Positions 32,853 through 42,285 of a stretch of 64,000 bases of DNA are shown here, one piece after another (the first letter of the stretch is position 1; every line of letters starts with the position of its first letter). Source of the stretch: Pyrobaculum islandicum DSM 4184 (lineage in GTDB: Archaea > Thermoproteota > Thermoprotei > Thermoproteales > Thermoproteaceae); NCBI RefSeq assembly GCF_000015205.1, contig NC_008701.1, positions 62,001 through 126,000 on the forward strand, given 5' to 3'. A model generated the notes under the pieces. It was not told the DNA's origin. It searched no databases and saw only the letters and a list, made by a program, of their open reading frames with translations. Position numbers and translations under genes: made by a program.

Positions 32853-34934
32853 ATGGGTTTAACACAACGCGAGCTTGAGATAATACGTGAGAGACTGGGG
32901 AGAGAGCCCACAGCCGCCGAGTTGGCCTTTTTCACGTCACATTGGTCTGAGCACTGCTCCTACAAATCCACTAAGATGTGGCTCAGAGAGCTCCCCGGCT
33001 CTGCGCCGTGGGTTGTTAGAGGAAGGGGCACAGACGCCCCGCTTGTAGAGGTGGCGCACGGTCTCTACGTCAGCTTTAAGATAGAATCACATAACCACCC
33101 TAGCGCCGTCGACCCCTACAACGGGGCAGCTACCGGCGTCGGTGGGATAATACGAGATATCCTAACCGTTGGAGCGACACCGATAGCTCTTCTCGTTAAT
33201 CTACACTTCGGCCCTCCCGAGGACCCCCACGCCAAGTGGATATTTTCTAACGTGATTAAGGGTATCTCTGACTATGGCAACCGAGTCGGGGTCCCCGTGG
33301 TGGGCGGCGAGACGTGGTTTGACGAAGATTTTACATACACTCCCATAGTCCTCGCCACTTGCGTCGGGGTGGTTGAGGCAGAGGCTGTGCCGAAGGGTTA
33401 CGTAGAGCCTGGGGATTACATCGTGGTGGCGGGCCTTGGGGCAGACAGAAGCGGGCTAGGCGGCTCGGCCTTCGCCAGCAAGACCTTGGAGGGGGGCGAG
33501 GACCTCGGCGCAATACAAGTGGCAGACCCCCTAATGGGAAAAAAGCTAATCGACGTAGTGAAAGAAGTTAGTAGATGTGTAAAGTTCATAAAAGACCTGG
33601 GAGGCGGGGGCTTGGCCACAGCTCTCGCCGAGCTTTCCCACTGGTTTTCCCTAGGGGTGGAGTTCCACTTAGACAAGCTACATGTACGAGATGCATCGGC
33701 CTTGCCCGAGGAGTTGCTCATAAGCGAGACACAAGAACGTCTGATTTTCGTCATTTCTCCACGAGATTTGCCATGTCTAGAGGAGGCGCTGAGAAAATAC
33801 GAGGTTCCATACTCTATCCCAGGGCGTTTTGTAAAAAGCGATAGAGTATTGGTAATGTGGAAGGGCGTTAAGATAGTCGACATACCTATTTCTCTAGCAG
33901 ATGGAGCGCCGGAAATCCTCTGGCCTCAAGAGCCTTACCAACCATCCGATATTCCCGAAATCCCCGAGCCGCCTATAGACAAAGCGATAGATATTGTCTT
34001 GTCCTCCCCCAATGTAGCTAAGAAAGAGTCTATATACATGCGCTTTGATTTCGATGTAGGAGTTAGGACGGCAGTAAAGCCGGGGGAGGGAGACGCCGCA
34101 GTGTTAAAACTCTATCAACGTGGGCAACTGGGCCTTGTAGTAAAGGGAGACGCCAATCCGAGGTACACCTTCTTAGATCCGAGACTGGGGGCCGCCAACG
34201 CCTTTGTAAAAGCCTATAGAAACGTCGCCGTTGTGGGCGGAGTTCCCCTCGCCGCCGTAGACTCTATAAACGTGGGGAGTCCCGAGAGGCCGCAAGTCTA
34301 CTGGCGGTTTGTACAAGCTGTACAAGGCCTAAAGGAAGCCGCAACTGAACTTGAGGTGCCTATTGTAGGGGGTAAAGTCAGCCTATACAACGAATACATG
34401 GGCCGTCCCATAAAGCCGACAGTTGCCGTGGTCGTGCTTGGCAAAATCGACGACGTGTCTAAGGCAAATAGAGCGCTTTGGCACGACGGCGACAAAATAT
34501 ACATCTGGGGCGTTACAAAAGGTGAAGTAGGGGGGAGCGAGTATTTAAAAAGAGTACATGGGATACTTGCTGGGAGGCCTCCTAGTATAGATTATGCGGC
34601 TGAAAAAGAAATTGTAGCGGTTATACAGAGCTGGCTTGGGAAAATAAGTGGCGCTACTGACGTAGGACTCGGCGGGTTAATTACGGCGTTGGCAAAAATG
34701 GCTATAAACAGCGGCATAGGCGGCGAAATAGATGTATGTAAAGCCCCGGCAGAGACTACAAGACTAGACTATCTATTATTTAGCGAGTCGAATGGCCGTT
34801 TTATAGCAACGGGAGCAGAGGGGCCTGGCGTTGCAATTGGCGAGGCATATGGCGAAGAGTTTGTGGTTAAATGTGGCGGGACGTTGATATATAAGCGGGG
34901 GGTGGAAGAGCTTAAACGTCTAATGTCTCTTTGA
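32853..34934 (+). CDS. purL: FGAM synthetase, small PurL subunit
   Basis: 693 residues, the length of the small PurL that works with separate PurS and PurQ. Motifs: [15 protein letters not shown] (about 27-41), [17 protein letters not shown] with catalytic His, GGIIRDILT, then [13 protein letters not shown]. It converts FGAR to FGAM with ATP and ammonia delivered by PurQ. PurS and PurQ are encoded 5.3 kb downstream (40277-41165). purF starts one base after its stop, so the pair is an operon. GC is slightly lower than in surrounding genes, as in the rest of the purine cluster. Confidence 0.95.
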   Translation: MGLTQRELEIIRERLGREPTAAELAFFTSHWSEHCSYKSTKMWLRELPGSAPWVVRGRGTDAPLVEVAHGLYVSFKIESHNHPSAVDPYNGAATGVGGIIRDILTVGATPIALLVNLHFGPPEDPHAKWIFSNVIKGISDYGNRVGVPVVGGETWFDEDFTYTPIVLATCVGVVEAEAVPKGYVEPGDYIVVAGLGADRSGLGGSAFASKTLEGGEDLGAIQVADPLMGKKLIDVVKEVSRCVKFIKDLGGGGLATALAELSHWFSLGVEFHLDKLHVRDASALPEELLISETQERLIFVISPRDLPCLEEALRKYEVPYSIPGRFVKSDRVLVMWKGVKIVDIPISLADGAPEILWPQEPYQPSDIPEIPEPPIDKAIDIVLSSPNVAKKESIYMRFDFDVGVRTAVKPGEGDAAVLKLYQRGQLGLVVKGDANPRYTFLDPRLGAANAFVKAYRNVAVVGGVPLAAVDSINVGSPERPQVYWRFVQAVQGLKEAATELEVPIVGGKVSLYNEYMGRPIKPTVAVVVLGKIDDVSKANRALWHDGDKIYIWGVTKGEVGGSEYLKRVHGILAGRPPSIDYAAEKEIVAVIQSWLGKISGATDVGLGGLITALAKMAINSGIGGEIDVCKAPAETTRLDYLLFSESNGRFIATGAEGPGVAIGEAYGEEFVVKCGGTLIYKRGVEELKRLMSL

Positions 34935-34935
34935 T

Positions 34936-36204
34936 ATGTGTGGCATAGGCGCAGCGTGGGGTAAAGGGGCGGGGGCCGCGGTGGTAAAAATAGGCCTTTG
35001 GCTATCACATAGAGGACACGAGGGCGTTGGATATGCATATTTAGAGAACGGCGCGGTGAAATTGGGGAAACCCCCAGAGGATACGCAAGCCGCGTTAGTA
35101 CACGTTAGATACTCCACCTCGGGGCCCTACGGTGTGTCTTTACAGCCGGTGTATGTAAAATACCGAGATCTAGAAATTGCAGTTGCTTTCAACGGCACAA
35201 TTGTGAATTTTAGACAGCTGGATAACACGGCGTCGTTTGACGGCGAGGCTTTAGCAAAAAGTTTGGCAAGAGAGATGTGGGAGAGGGGGGTTGTAGAAGG
35301 CGTACAAGAGGTGTATAAAAGGATAGTGGGAGCGGCGTCACTTGTGGCGCTTACTCCATGGGGTATACTTGCAGTGAGAGATCCGCATGGGATAAGGCCG
35401 TTGGCCCTAAGCCACGATATAGATGGCGTAAAAATCGCGTCGGAGACTGTAGCGCTTGAAAACGGCATAGAGTTGGCGCCTGGCATCGCTATAATGTATG
35501 GCGATAGAATATCTACTTGGAAGATAGACCCAAAGCCGATGCGACTATGCGCATTAGAATATGTATATTTTGCCCACCCTGCGTCAAAACTTGGGGGGAG
35601 ACTTGTGGCAGACGTTAGAAAAGCCCTAGGCCGCGCCCTGGCGGAAGATGAGACAGAAGAAGGCGATGTAGTTACCTACGTGCCTGAAACCGCACGGCAC
35701 GCTGCGTTAGGTTTTGCCAAGAGGTTAGGCCTAGAGGTTGTAGACGCCGTGGTGAAAAATAGATTTTCTGGCAGATTATTCATAAGGCCTCCGAGCGAGA
35801 GAAAACCAGAAGAGGCTTTTTATGTAGTGAGAGATTTTATAGAAAAGAAAAGAGTATTTCTCATCGACGACTCGCTCATAAGAGGTACAAATATAAAGGC
35901 CATTATATGGATGTTGAAAAAAGCCGGCGCGACTAAAGTACATGTGAGAATAGCGTCTCCGCCAATTAGATGGCCTTGTTTCTATGGAATGGATTTTCAA
36001 AAAAGAACAGAGCTTGTAGCATGGGGAAGAGATGTGGAAGAGGTGAGAGAGATAATAGGCGCGGATACCCTTCGTTATATCTCCATGGAGAAGTTTAGAG
36101 CTATCCTCGGCGATGTCGTATGCTACAGCTGTTTCACCGGCGTATATCCCCATGGAATAGATATAGATTGGGCTGAGAGAGAGCTTTCTAGGAATTTTAA
36201 ATGA
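34936..36204 (+). CDS. purF: Amidophosphoribosyltransferase PurF
   Basis: 422 residues. Cys2 after the start Met is the N-terminal nucleophile of the glutaminase domain (MCGIGAAWG), and HRGHEGVGYAY holds the second glutaminase motif. The phosphoribosyltransferase half has VFLIDDSLIRGTN (about 306-318), the PRPP loop. VVCYSCFTG near the end has the cysteine pair used for an iron-sulfur cluster in many PurF proteins. It makes phosphoribosylamine from PRPP and glutamine. No propeptide precedes Cys2, so only Met removal is required. Cotranscribed with purL. A second, Cys-less PurF-like gene lies at 41167-42285. Confidence 0.93.
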   Translation: MCGIGAAWGKGAGAAVVKIGLWLSHRGHEGVGYAYLENGAVKLGKPPEDTQAALVHVRYSTSGPYGVSLQPVYVKYRDLEIAVAFNGTIVNFRQLDNTASFDGEALAKSLAREMWERGVVEGVQEVYKRIVGAASLVALTPWGILAVRDPHGIRPLALSHDIDGVKIASETVALENGIELAPGIAIMYGDRISTWKIDPKPMRLCALEYVYFAHPASKLGGRLVADVRKALGRALAEDETEEGDVVTYVPETARHAALGFAKRLGLEVVDAVVKNRFSGRLFIRPPSERKPEEAFYVVRDFIEKKRVFLIDDSLIRGTNIKAIIWMLKKAGATKVHVRIASPPIRWPCFYGMDFQKRTELVAWGRDVEEVREIIGADTLRYISMEKFRAILGDVVCYSCFTGVYPHGIDIDWAERELSRNFK

Positions 36205-36271
36205 GTAGTTAAAATACATTAGGAAAAACCGTGGAAATTAACGCAATAGTTTATATATCTGTTTAAATTTT

Positions 36272-37111
36272 GTGATTGTGAAAATAGGAATTCTGGCGTC
36301 TTGGAGGGGTACAAATGCAAAAGCTATATTTGACCATGTAAAACTAGGCGTCTTAAGAGGGGTAGAGCCTGTGTTGTTGATATATACAGACGAAAATGCG
36401 CCAGTGAGAAAGATAGCGGAGGCCTACGGCGTAGAGGCTGTGTATATACAACACAGGGGGGTCGCCAGGGCGAGGAGAGAACAAGAACTAGCAGACCTTT
36501 TGAGACAATATGGCGTAGACTTAGTAATACTGGCTGGCTACGACTACATATTGGGGTCTTCCTTTATTGAACAATTTAGGTGGAGGATATTAAACATCCA
36601 CCCCTCTCTTCTGCCATTTGCCGGAGGTAAGGGGATGTATGGTTTGAGAGTCCATATGGAAGTGTACAGGGCTGGCGTAAAAATCTCCGGCCCCACTGTA
36701 CATCTAGTAGATGAGTCTGTAGATGGAGGCCCCATTCTAGATCAATGGCCTGTATACATAGGGGATATATACGGGCTTGACCTCCCATATGAAGAAAAAC
36801 TAGCTATACTAGCCGATAGAGTTTTGATATATGAACATAGGCTCTACTCAAGAGTAATACAGGCTGTGGCAGACGGCTTGCTGGAGGTAATTAGCGAACG
36901 TGTAAAATATCCCAAGGTGATAGAGGAGGGGGGCAGGATTAAGTATGAAGAAGAGGAAGTTGAGGTGGCTAGAGCTGTGTTAAAAACTGGCGAAGGCTGG
37001 CTTAGAGAGTGGCGTGAGAGACAAAGAGTCTATGTAGAGCATCAGCTTAGAGAGTGGCGTGAGTCTGGAAAGCCCATGCATTTGATATGTCCCCATGGTT
37101 GTTTGGATTAA
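36272..37111 (+). CDS. purN: Phosphoribosylglycinamide formyltransferase PurN with C-terminal extension
   Basis: 279 residues from GTG 36272 (a GTG two codons later is equally possible). ILASWRGTNAKAIFD binds the ribotide; NIHPSLLPFAGG holds the catalytic Asn and His; VDGGPI the catalytic Asp. It formylates GAR with 10-formyl-tetrahydrofolate. PurN is usually about 200 residues; here ~70 extra follow, charged and helical, with LREWRE twice and a CPHGC near the end. The role of the tail is unknown. TATA-like GTTTATATATCTG (36248-36260). The end overlaps folD by 17 bases, which fits since FolD supplies the cofactor. Confidence 0.9.
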   Translation: MIVKIGILASWRGTNAKAIFDHVKLGVLRGVEPVLLIYTDENAPVRKIAEAYGVEAVYIQHRGVARARREQELADLLRQYGVDLVILAGYDYILGSSFIEQFRWRILNIHPSLLPFAGGKGMYGLRVHMEVYRAGVKISGPTVHLVDESVDGGPILDQWPVYIGDIYGLDLPYEEKLAILADRVLIYEHRLYSRVIQAVADGLLEVISERVKYPKVIEEGGRIKYEEEEVEVARAVLKTGEGWLREWRERQRVYVEHQLREWRESGKPMHLICPHGCLD

Positions 37112-38030
37112 AGGCGACAGACTACATACAGAAACTCTGGAGTGGGCTAGACGCCACGTGAAGGAGTTAGAGCGCTATGGAGTTACTCCAAAGCTAGCCG
37201 TACTCCTTCTAAACGACGACCCAATAGAGTTGGAGACGCAACATAAATACGTATCTCTAAAGGCAAGAGATATTAAGTCTATAGGAGGTGAGGTTGAGCT
37301 TTTCGAGCTATATAAAGAGCCGCCGGAGAAAAGAGAAGTCGCGGCGTTGAAATTAATAGAGAGGTTGAATAACGCAGATGATGTAACTGGCATATTAGTC
37401 CAAAAGCCTCTGCCGCCGTATGTAGACGAGACAAAGATTTTTGAGAGACTCTCCCCTCTAAAAGACGTAGATGGCCTTACCCCCGAAAATAAAAAACGGC
37501 TAGTGACAGGCTTCGACTTAGATAGAGATATCTTGCCTTGTACACCCGCCGGTATACTGGAGTTATTTAGACAATATAAAATCGACGTCAGAGGCAAGGA
37601 TGTCGTTGTAGTTGGCAAGGGGACTTTGGTGGGGTTTCCACTCTCTATAATGTTAATGCAACTAGATGCAACAGTCACAGTTCTCCACGCCCTGAGTAAA
37701 GACAGAAAATATTACGTAAGAAACGCAGATATTATAATTTCCGCAGTGGGGAGGCCGCCGGAGCTATACAGCGACAACCCCTGGAAGCTCACTGGAGATT
37801 TTATAAAAGAGGGCGCCGTAGTAGTCGGCGTAGGCGGCAAGGTTGACCCAGTTACAAAAAAGTGGTATTTCGACGTTGATGAAAAAAGCGTAGCTGAGAA
37901 AGCGTCTTATCTAACGCCAAATATCGGCGGCGTGGGACTTGCCACTAGAGCCCGCCTTGTGAAAAACCTCATAATTACGAGTTATATGGTTGCAACACGC
38001 GTCGCCTCGCCTAGACTTCTCGCTCTTTAA
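37095..38030 (+). CDS. folD: Methylene-THF dehydrogenase / methenyl-THF cyclohydrolase FolD
   Basis: 311 residues. HKYVSLKARDI has the catalytic Tyr-x3-Lys; GILVQKPLP and DVDGLTPEN the folate site; GKGTLVGFPLSIML the NADP loop with the first glycine motif altered from G-R-S to G-K-G; PNIGGVGLATRA near the end. It makes 10-formyl-THF for PurN. Its start lies inside the end of purN, so expression is coupled. The last 20 bases overlap the convergent purC gene. It supports real tetrahydrofolate use rather than methanopterin in this organism. Confidence 0.92.
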   Translation: MVVWIKGDRLHTETLEWARRHVKELERYGVTPKLAVLLLNDDPIELETQHKYVSLKARDIKSIGGEVELFELYKEPPEKREVAALKLIERLNNADDVTGILVQKPLPPYVDETKIFERLSPLKDVDGLTPENKKRLVTGFDLDRDILPCTPAGILELFRQYKIDVRGKDVVVVGKGTLVGFPLSIMLMQLDATVTVLHALSKDRKYYVRNADIIISAVGRPPELYSDNPWKLTGDFIKEGAVVVGVGGKVDPVTKKWYFDVDEKSVAEKASYLTPNIGGVGLATRARLVKNLIITSYMVATRVASPRLLAL

Positions 38031-38730
38031 TGCCTAGGAGCTCTCTAGTGAGTATAAGTAGTTGTTCGTACCTCTGTAAAAGCCCTTTTACATCGCCTGT
38101 CTTCCTATAGTACTCTTTGTCTAGGTGTTCGCCATTACACAAAAGTCTAAAGGTGTCGCCGCTTATCTCATCAATAAGTAAAAACTTTCCACTACGTCTA
38201 CCAAATTCAAACTTTATATCTATAAAATCGCAATTAGCTTTACTATAAAGCTTTCTTAACGTCTCTGCCGCTTTTGTTGCAATTTCGGCGATTTCATAGA
38301 TTTCGCTTTCTTTTAATATGCCGGCTTCTACAGCGTCTTGAGGCAATATGAGAGGGTCGTGGAGTCTGTCGTCCTTTAGGTGGAGTTCTACAAGCGGTTT
38401 TCTAAACTCTTGCAGGGGGGCTACAAGCGGCATTCTCCTCAAGTAGCTACCATATGCCTTAAATCTAACAATAACCTCCAGTGGTATTACATCTGTCTTA
38501 TAGACTTCTAACGCATTTAAATCCACCATTTGTATGAAATGATTTTCCACGCCTTCTCTACTTAGGTATTTAAATAAGATGGCGGAGAGAGCTGCAGAAA
38601 GCGCGCCTTTGTTAGGCGCTGTGTCTCTCCTAGCTCCATCAAAAGCCGTAACTTCGTCTTTAAATACCAACACCAACGTGTCTCCCCTAGAGTAAACTCT
38701 CTTGGCTTTCCCCTCATAGACCAACTCCAT
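38011..38730 (-). CDS. purC: SAICAR synthetase PurC
   Basis: 239 residues. YEGKAKRVY at the N-terminus binds ATP; RFKAYGSYLRR, CDFIDIKFEFG and LLIDEISGDTFRL (about 180-192) are the family's substrate and metal sites. It joins CAIR and aspartate. Length is normal. TATA-like GAATATTTAAAA on the minus strand (about 38751-38762) precedes the ATG at 38730. Its stop overlaps folD on the other strand by 20 bases. Confidence 0.95.
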   Translation of the reverse strand: MELVYEGKAKRVYSRGDTLVLVFKDEVTAFDGARRDTAPNKGALSAALSAILFKYLSREGVENHFIQMVDLNALEVYKTDVIPLEVIVRFKAYGSYLRRMPLVAPLQEFRKPLVELHLKDDRLHDPLILPQDAVEAGILKESEIYEIAEIATKAAETLRKLYSKANCDFIDIKFEFGRRSGKFLLIDEISGDTFRLLCNGEHLDKEYYRKTGDVKGLLQRYEQLLILTRELLGIKEREV

Positions 38731-38843
38731 ATGTACTACTGCGCTACGTCTTTTAAATATTCACTTTTAATGAAGATGAGATTTCCCGCGTCGCCCCCAG
38801 ATATTTTTTCAATAAACTTTTAAATAGACACATTCGTCTCGCC

Positions 38844-40280
38844 ATGGACAAAGTGTTAGTCGTAGGCGACGGCGCGCGAGAACACGCCATTGCCTGGTCA
38901 TTAGAAAAGTCGGGGGTTGCCGTTGGCGCCGTGATTTCACATCTAAACCCCGGGCTTGTAGACATTATAAAACGTACCGGGGGGAGGGTCTTCTTAGGAA
39001 GCCCCGTGGACCCCCATTTTGTGGTTAAGGCCGCTGAGGAGTTCTCTCCTGACTTAGTTATCATAGGCCCAGAAGAGCCGCTTTTTGCAGGGGTGTCTGA
39101 TGCCCTACGTGAAAAAGGGTTTAGAACTTTAGGCGCCTCTAAGAGACTTGCGATTATTGAAATGCGGAAAGACGTCGCCAGAGCTCTACAGTGGAAGTAT
39201 GGAATACCCGGGAGGTTGATATACGGCGTATTTAAAAACATAGAGGAGGCGTATAGCTTTAGTAAAGCTCTTGGCGCTGTGGCGATAAAGCCCATTAGAC
39301 AAGCCGGTGGCAAGGGGGTGAGAGTGATCTATGGAGATGCCAAATATCTGGAATTTGACGAAGCGTATAGAAAAAGCGCTGAAGACATAATGAAACAACT
39401 TTCTAATTTTAGGGATGTTGACGCCGCAGTGCTTGTAGAAGAGGCTGTATGGGGTATCGAGTTTACAATACAAGCGTTAACAGACGGCGAGACGCTATTC
39501 TTCTTCCCGCCTGTACAAGACAATCCACATGCATATGAATATGGCGTAGGGCCTGAATGCGGCGGCATGGGGACAATCTCGCCATTGCCATTCTTGGAGG
39601 AGGGAGAGGTAGAAGAAGCTAAGAAGGCTGTAGAGTTCACTGTAAAAGCCTTGCGTGAGGAATTCGGCGAGAGATATGTGGGCGTAATCAGTGGACAAAT
39701 GATGTTGACAACGCGCGGCCCCGTCATAATTGAGTACTACAGCAGGCTGGGAGACCCAGAGGCACTTAACGCCCTCTATCTCTACGAGGGAGACGCCTAC
39801 TCTCTGTTTAGTCTTGCCGCCGATGGTAAACTTCACAAAGCGGAGAGGAGGTTTAAGGAGGAATACACAGTGGTTAAAGCTCTTGCCCCCCTGGGCTATC
39901 CGCATAAAAGAGATATAGCCAAGGGGAGGAGGGTATATATCGATTGGGACGTGATCAAGAGAGAGGGGTGTCTCGTCTTCTTCTCGTCCGTTGAAGAGAG
40001 AGACGGCGCCTATGTCACACTTGGCTCTAGGGCACTTGAAATCCTCGCCCCGGGGAAGACGGCAGAAGAGGCTTATCTTAAGTCGGAGAGGTGTATGTCT
40101 GCGGTGAGGGGAGACGGCGTCTACTACCGCCGCGACATTGGCTCGCCTGAGTATATGTCCTACATGGCAACTAAGGCGGGCAAAGTAAGAGCTGTCTACA
40201 AGTGGAGAAGAGAGAGAGGCTTAGACGGCAAAATTGCGATATGGGAGCCGGGGGTGGGGCTGAGAGAGTATAAGCTATGA
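38844..40280 (+). CDS. purD: Phosphoribosylamine-glycine ligase PurD
   Basis: 478 residues, about 50 longer than most PurD proteins. VLVVGDGAREHAIAW (4-18); IIGPEEPLFAGVSDALRE; KPIRQAGGKGVRVI is the ATP-grasp loop; FTIQALTDGE and GTISPLPF complete the site. It ligates glycine to phosphoribosylamine. The extra length is a C-terminal tail with KWRRERGLDGKIAIWEPG and a lengthened central domain. TATA-like ACTTTTAAATAG (38816-38827). Its stop overlaps the purS start by four bases, so purD-purS-purQ-purF2-purM form one operon. Confidence 0.93.
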   Translation: MDKVLVVGDGAREHAIAWSLEKSGVAVGAVISHLNPGLVDIIKRTGGRVFLGSPVDPHFVVKAAEEFSPDLVIIGPEEPLFAGVSDALREKGFRTLGASKRLAIIEMRKDVARALQWKYGIPGRLIYGVFKNIEEAYSFSKALGAVAIKPIRQAGGKGVRVIYGDAKYLEFDEAYRKSAEDIMKQLSNFRDVDAAVLVEEAVWGIEFTIQALTDGETLFFFPPVQDNPHAYEYGVGPECGGMGTISPLPFLEEGEVEEAKKAVEFTVKALREEFGERYVGVISGQMMLTTRGPVIIEYYSRLGDPEALNALYLYEGDAYSLFSLAADGKLHKAERRFKEEYTVVKALAPLGYPHKRDIAKGRRVYIDWDVIKREGCLVFFSSVEERDGAYVTLGSRALEILAPGKTAEEAYLKSERCMSAVRGDGVYYRRDIGSPEYMSYMATKAGKVRAVYKWRRERGLDGKIAIWEPGVGLREYKL

Positions 40281-40531
40281 GGTACCTCGTTTACTTAAAC
40301 ATAGCCTACAAGCGGGGGATTAGGGATCCCGAAGGCGAGACTATCCAGAGGGAGATCTTCGAACGCCGTGGCGTTAGTATAGAGGTGAGGGCGGGGAAGT
40401 GTCTAGTATTAACTATCGAGGCCTCAAGCCCGGAGGAGGCCAGAGAGAAGGCGTTGAAGCTGGCGTGGGATATGCGCCTGGGCAATCCAAACGTCCACAT
40501 GGTAGAGGTGGTGAGAGTGGAATATGTATAG
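40277..40531 (+). CDS. purS: FGAM synthetase subunit PurS
   Basis: 84 residues. NIAYKRGIRDPEGETI and FERRGVSIEVRAGKCLVLTI fit the short beta-alpha-beta-beta-alpha-beta PurS fold, and the C-terminus LGNPNVHMVEVVRVEYV is typical. PurS is a structural subunit that bridges PurL and PurQ. The gene overlaps purD by four and purQ by eight bases. Confidence 0.92.
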   Translation: MRYLVYLNIAYKRGIRDPEGETIQREIFERRGVSIEVRAGKCLVLTIEASSPEEAREKALKLAWDMRLGNPNVHMVEVVRVEYV

Positions 40532-41165
40532 AGTGGCTGTTTTAAAATTTCCCGGTACCAACGGCGACTATGATGTGTTGAGGGCGCTGAATTTAGTAGG
40601 TCTCCAGGGGGAGATTGTGTGGTATAGAGACTACGCCGCGGGGAAATATGACGCGGTTGTGTTAGCCGGCGGCTTCAGCTACGGAGATCGCCTCAGGGCT
40701 GGGGCAATAGCGGCACAGACAGAGGCCATAGAACAGCTAAGGAGAGACGTAGAGAGAGAGATCCCCGTGTTGGGCATATGCAACGGGTTCCAGATACTAG
40801 TCGAGGCAGGCTTCCTCCCAGGTGCGCTGGCCCCCAACGAGCCCCCCGGCTTTATATCGAAGTGGATTCAGGTGGCCGTAGTAGATGTGAAAACTCCCTT
40901 CACCCATCTATACGAGCCGGGAGAGGTGGTGTATATGCCTATTGCCCACGGCGAAGGTAGGTACATACCGTCGGGGCCCTATACCCAAGCCTTTAGATAT
41001 GTGGAAAACCCTAACGGGTCTCACAACGCCACCGCTGGGGTGAGTAACGGAAACGTCCTCGGCCTCATGCCTCATCCAGAGAGGGCAGTGGATAGAGATA
41101 TCTCCAGAGGCGGCGTCGGCGGCTTAAAGCTGTGGCTAAGCCTAAAGAGCTGGCTCAAGGGGTGA
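40524..41165 (+). CDS. purQ: FGAM synthetase glutaminase subunit PurQ
   Basis: 213 residues, class I glutaminase. LKFPGTNGDYD near the N-terminus, LAGGFSYGDRLRAGAIA, nucleophile Cys86 in GICNGFQIL, and MPHPERAVD with the triad His and Glu. It supplies ammonia to PurL. The start lies inside purS. The next gene, a PurF paralogue, starts after one base. Confidence 0.95.
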   Translation: MYRVAVLKFPGTNGDYDVLRALNLVGLQGEIVWYRDYAAGKYDAVVLAGGFSYGDRLRAGAIAAQTEAIEQLRRDVEREIPVLGICNGFQILVEAGFLPGALAPNEPPGFISKWIQVAVVDVKTPFTHLYEPGEVVYMPIAHGEGRYIPSGPYTQAFRYVENPNGSHNATAGVSNGNVLGLMPHPERAVDRDISRGGVGGLKLWLSLKSWLKG

Positions 41166-41166
41166 C

Positions 41167-42285
41167 ATGTCGGTGGGTCTCTTCGCGATATATAGCTTCG
41201 GGGGCCCCGTAGAGCTTTGGTCTATGGTATACTACGGCCTTAAGGCTTTGACAAACCGCGGCGACTTCGCCGAGGCGTATGTATACAACGGCGGGGTGGA
41301 GAGGGTCGAAGTGGACCTCTCTAGAGAGGTGGAAAGATCTCTCCGCGGCTCGGCGGCGGTCGGTTGCGTCTCGCCTAACGGCGGCTGTTGTAGAGAGGTA
41401 GAGGGCGGCGTGAGGTGTTCAACCAACGACGGGGGGACATACGTCGAGTTGCGGAGAGACGGGGTTGTGGCAGCTAGACGTGGCGAGTCTCTATGGCATC
41501 TAACCCTCGGCGCACATGGGTTTGACTACGCCATAATCTCCACAGAGAGCGCGGCAATTGAGATCCTAGGCGGTGAGATCAGAAGGTCGCTACGGCCGGG
41601 GGAAATCATAGAGGTCAGCGAGTTGTATCTAAGGTCAAGAGGCGGCGGAGCCAGCGGCCCGCTCTGCGCCCTTGAGTTTATATATATGGCAAGACCCGAC
41701 AGCAGAATAGACGGCGTTGAGGTGGCTTCTGTCAGAGAGAAAATTGCTAAGAAGCTTGTAGAGAAGATAAGCTACACACCAGACGTAGTTGTGGGCATCC
41801 CAGAGACGGGTTCATATTACGCCGCCCATATAGCTGCTGCCCTTGGGAGGCCCTATCTGCCTGCCTTTGTCGCAACGGCGAGGGGGAGAAGCGCCTTGTT
41901 AGACGAAGTGAGAGATAGGATGGCCGTCATACAGCTGAAGGCTAACGTCATAGAGTCAGCAGTGAGGGGGAAGAGGGTGCTCCTAGTAGACGACAGTATG
42001 ATAAGTGGCATCACCATAAGGCTTGTGGCGCAGATGCTACGTCAGAAAGCCGGCGCCCTTGAGATATATGTGGCGGTAGTGGCGCCTCCGCTGAGGAGAA
42101 CGTGTCCCCACGGCGTGAAAATGCCGCCGGAGAGCCACATGATCTATAACGCCGTGCCGCCTGACGAAGTTAAATACGCCTTGGAGGTAGACGGCATATT
42201 CTACCTATCAGCCGACGAGCTAGAAGAGACCTTGAAAGAGGCCGGGGTCTCGGTCTGCACCCTCTGTATGAGGCCGAGACGATGA
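41167..42285 (+). CDS. PurF-like protein lacking the glutaminase nucleophile
   Basis: 372 residues. It starts MSVGLFAIYSFGG where PurF has MCGI..., so Ser2 replaces the catalytic Cys and the glutaminase domain is short and divergent, with a Cys-rich insert (GCVSPNGGCC). The phosphoribosyltransferase half is kept: ALEFIYMARPDSRIDG, VVVGIPETG, and the PRPP loop VLLVDDSMISGIT (about 271-283, where PurF has R-G-T-T). The usual flexible-loop motif G-R-T-F-I is replaced by GRSALL. CPHG and VCTLCM near the end could bind an iron-sulfur cluster. It may be an ammonia-dependent enzyme, a partner of PurF, or a regulator. Its position between purQ and purM (four-base overlap) ties it to purine synthesis. 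Confidence 0.8.
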   Translation: MSVGLFAIYSFGGPVELWSMVYYGLKALTNRGDFAEAYVYNGGVERVEVDLSREVERSLRGSAAVGCVSPNGGCCREVEGGVRCSTNDGGTYVELRRDGVVAARRGESLWHLTLGAHGFDYAIISTESAAIEILGGEIRRSLRPGEIIEVSELYLRSRGGGASGPLCALEFIYMARPDSRIDGVEVASVREKIAKKLVEKISYTPDVVVGIPETGSYYAAHIAAALGRPYLPAFVATARGRSALLDEVRDRMAVIQLKANVIESAVRGKRVLLVDDSMISGITIRLVAQMLRQKAGALEIYVAVVAPPLRRTCPHGVKMPPESHMIYNAVPPDEVKYALEVDGIFYLSADELEETLKEAGVSVCTLCMRPRR

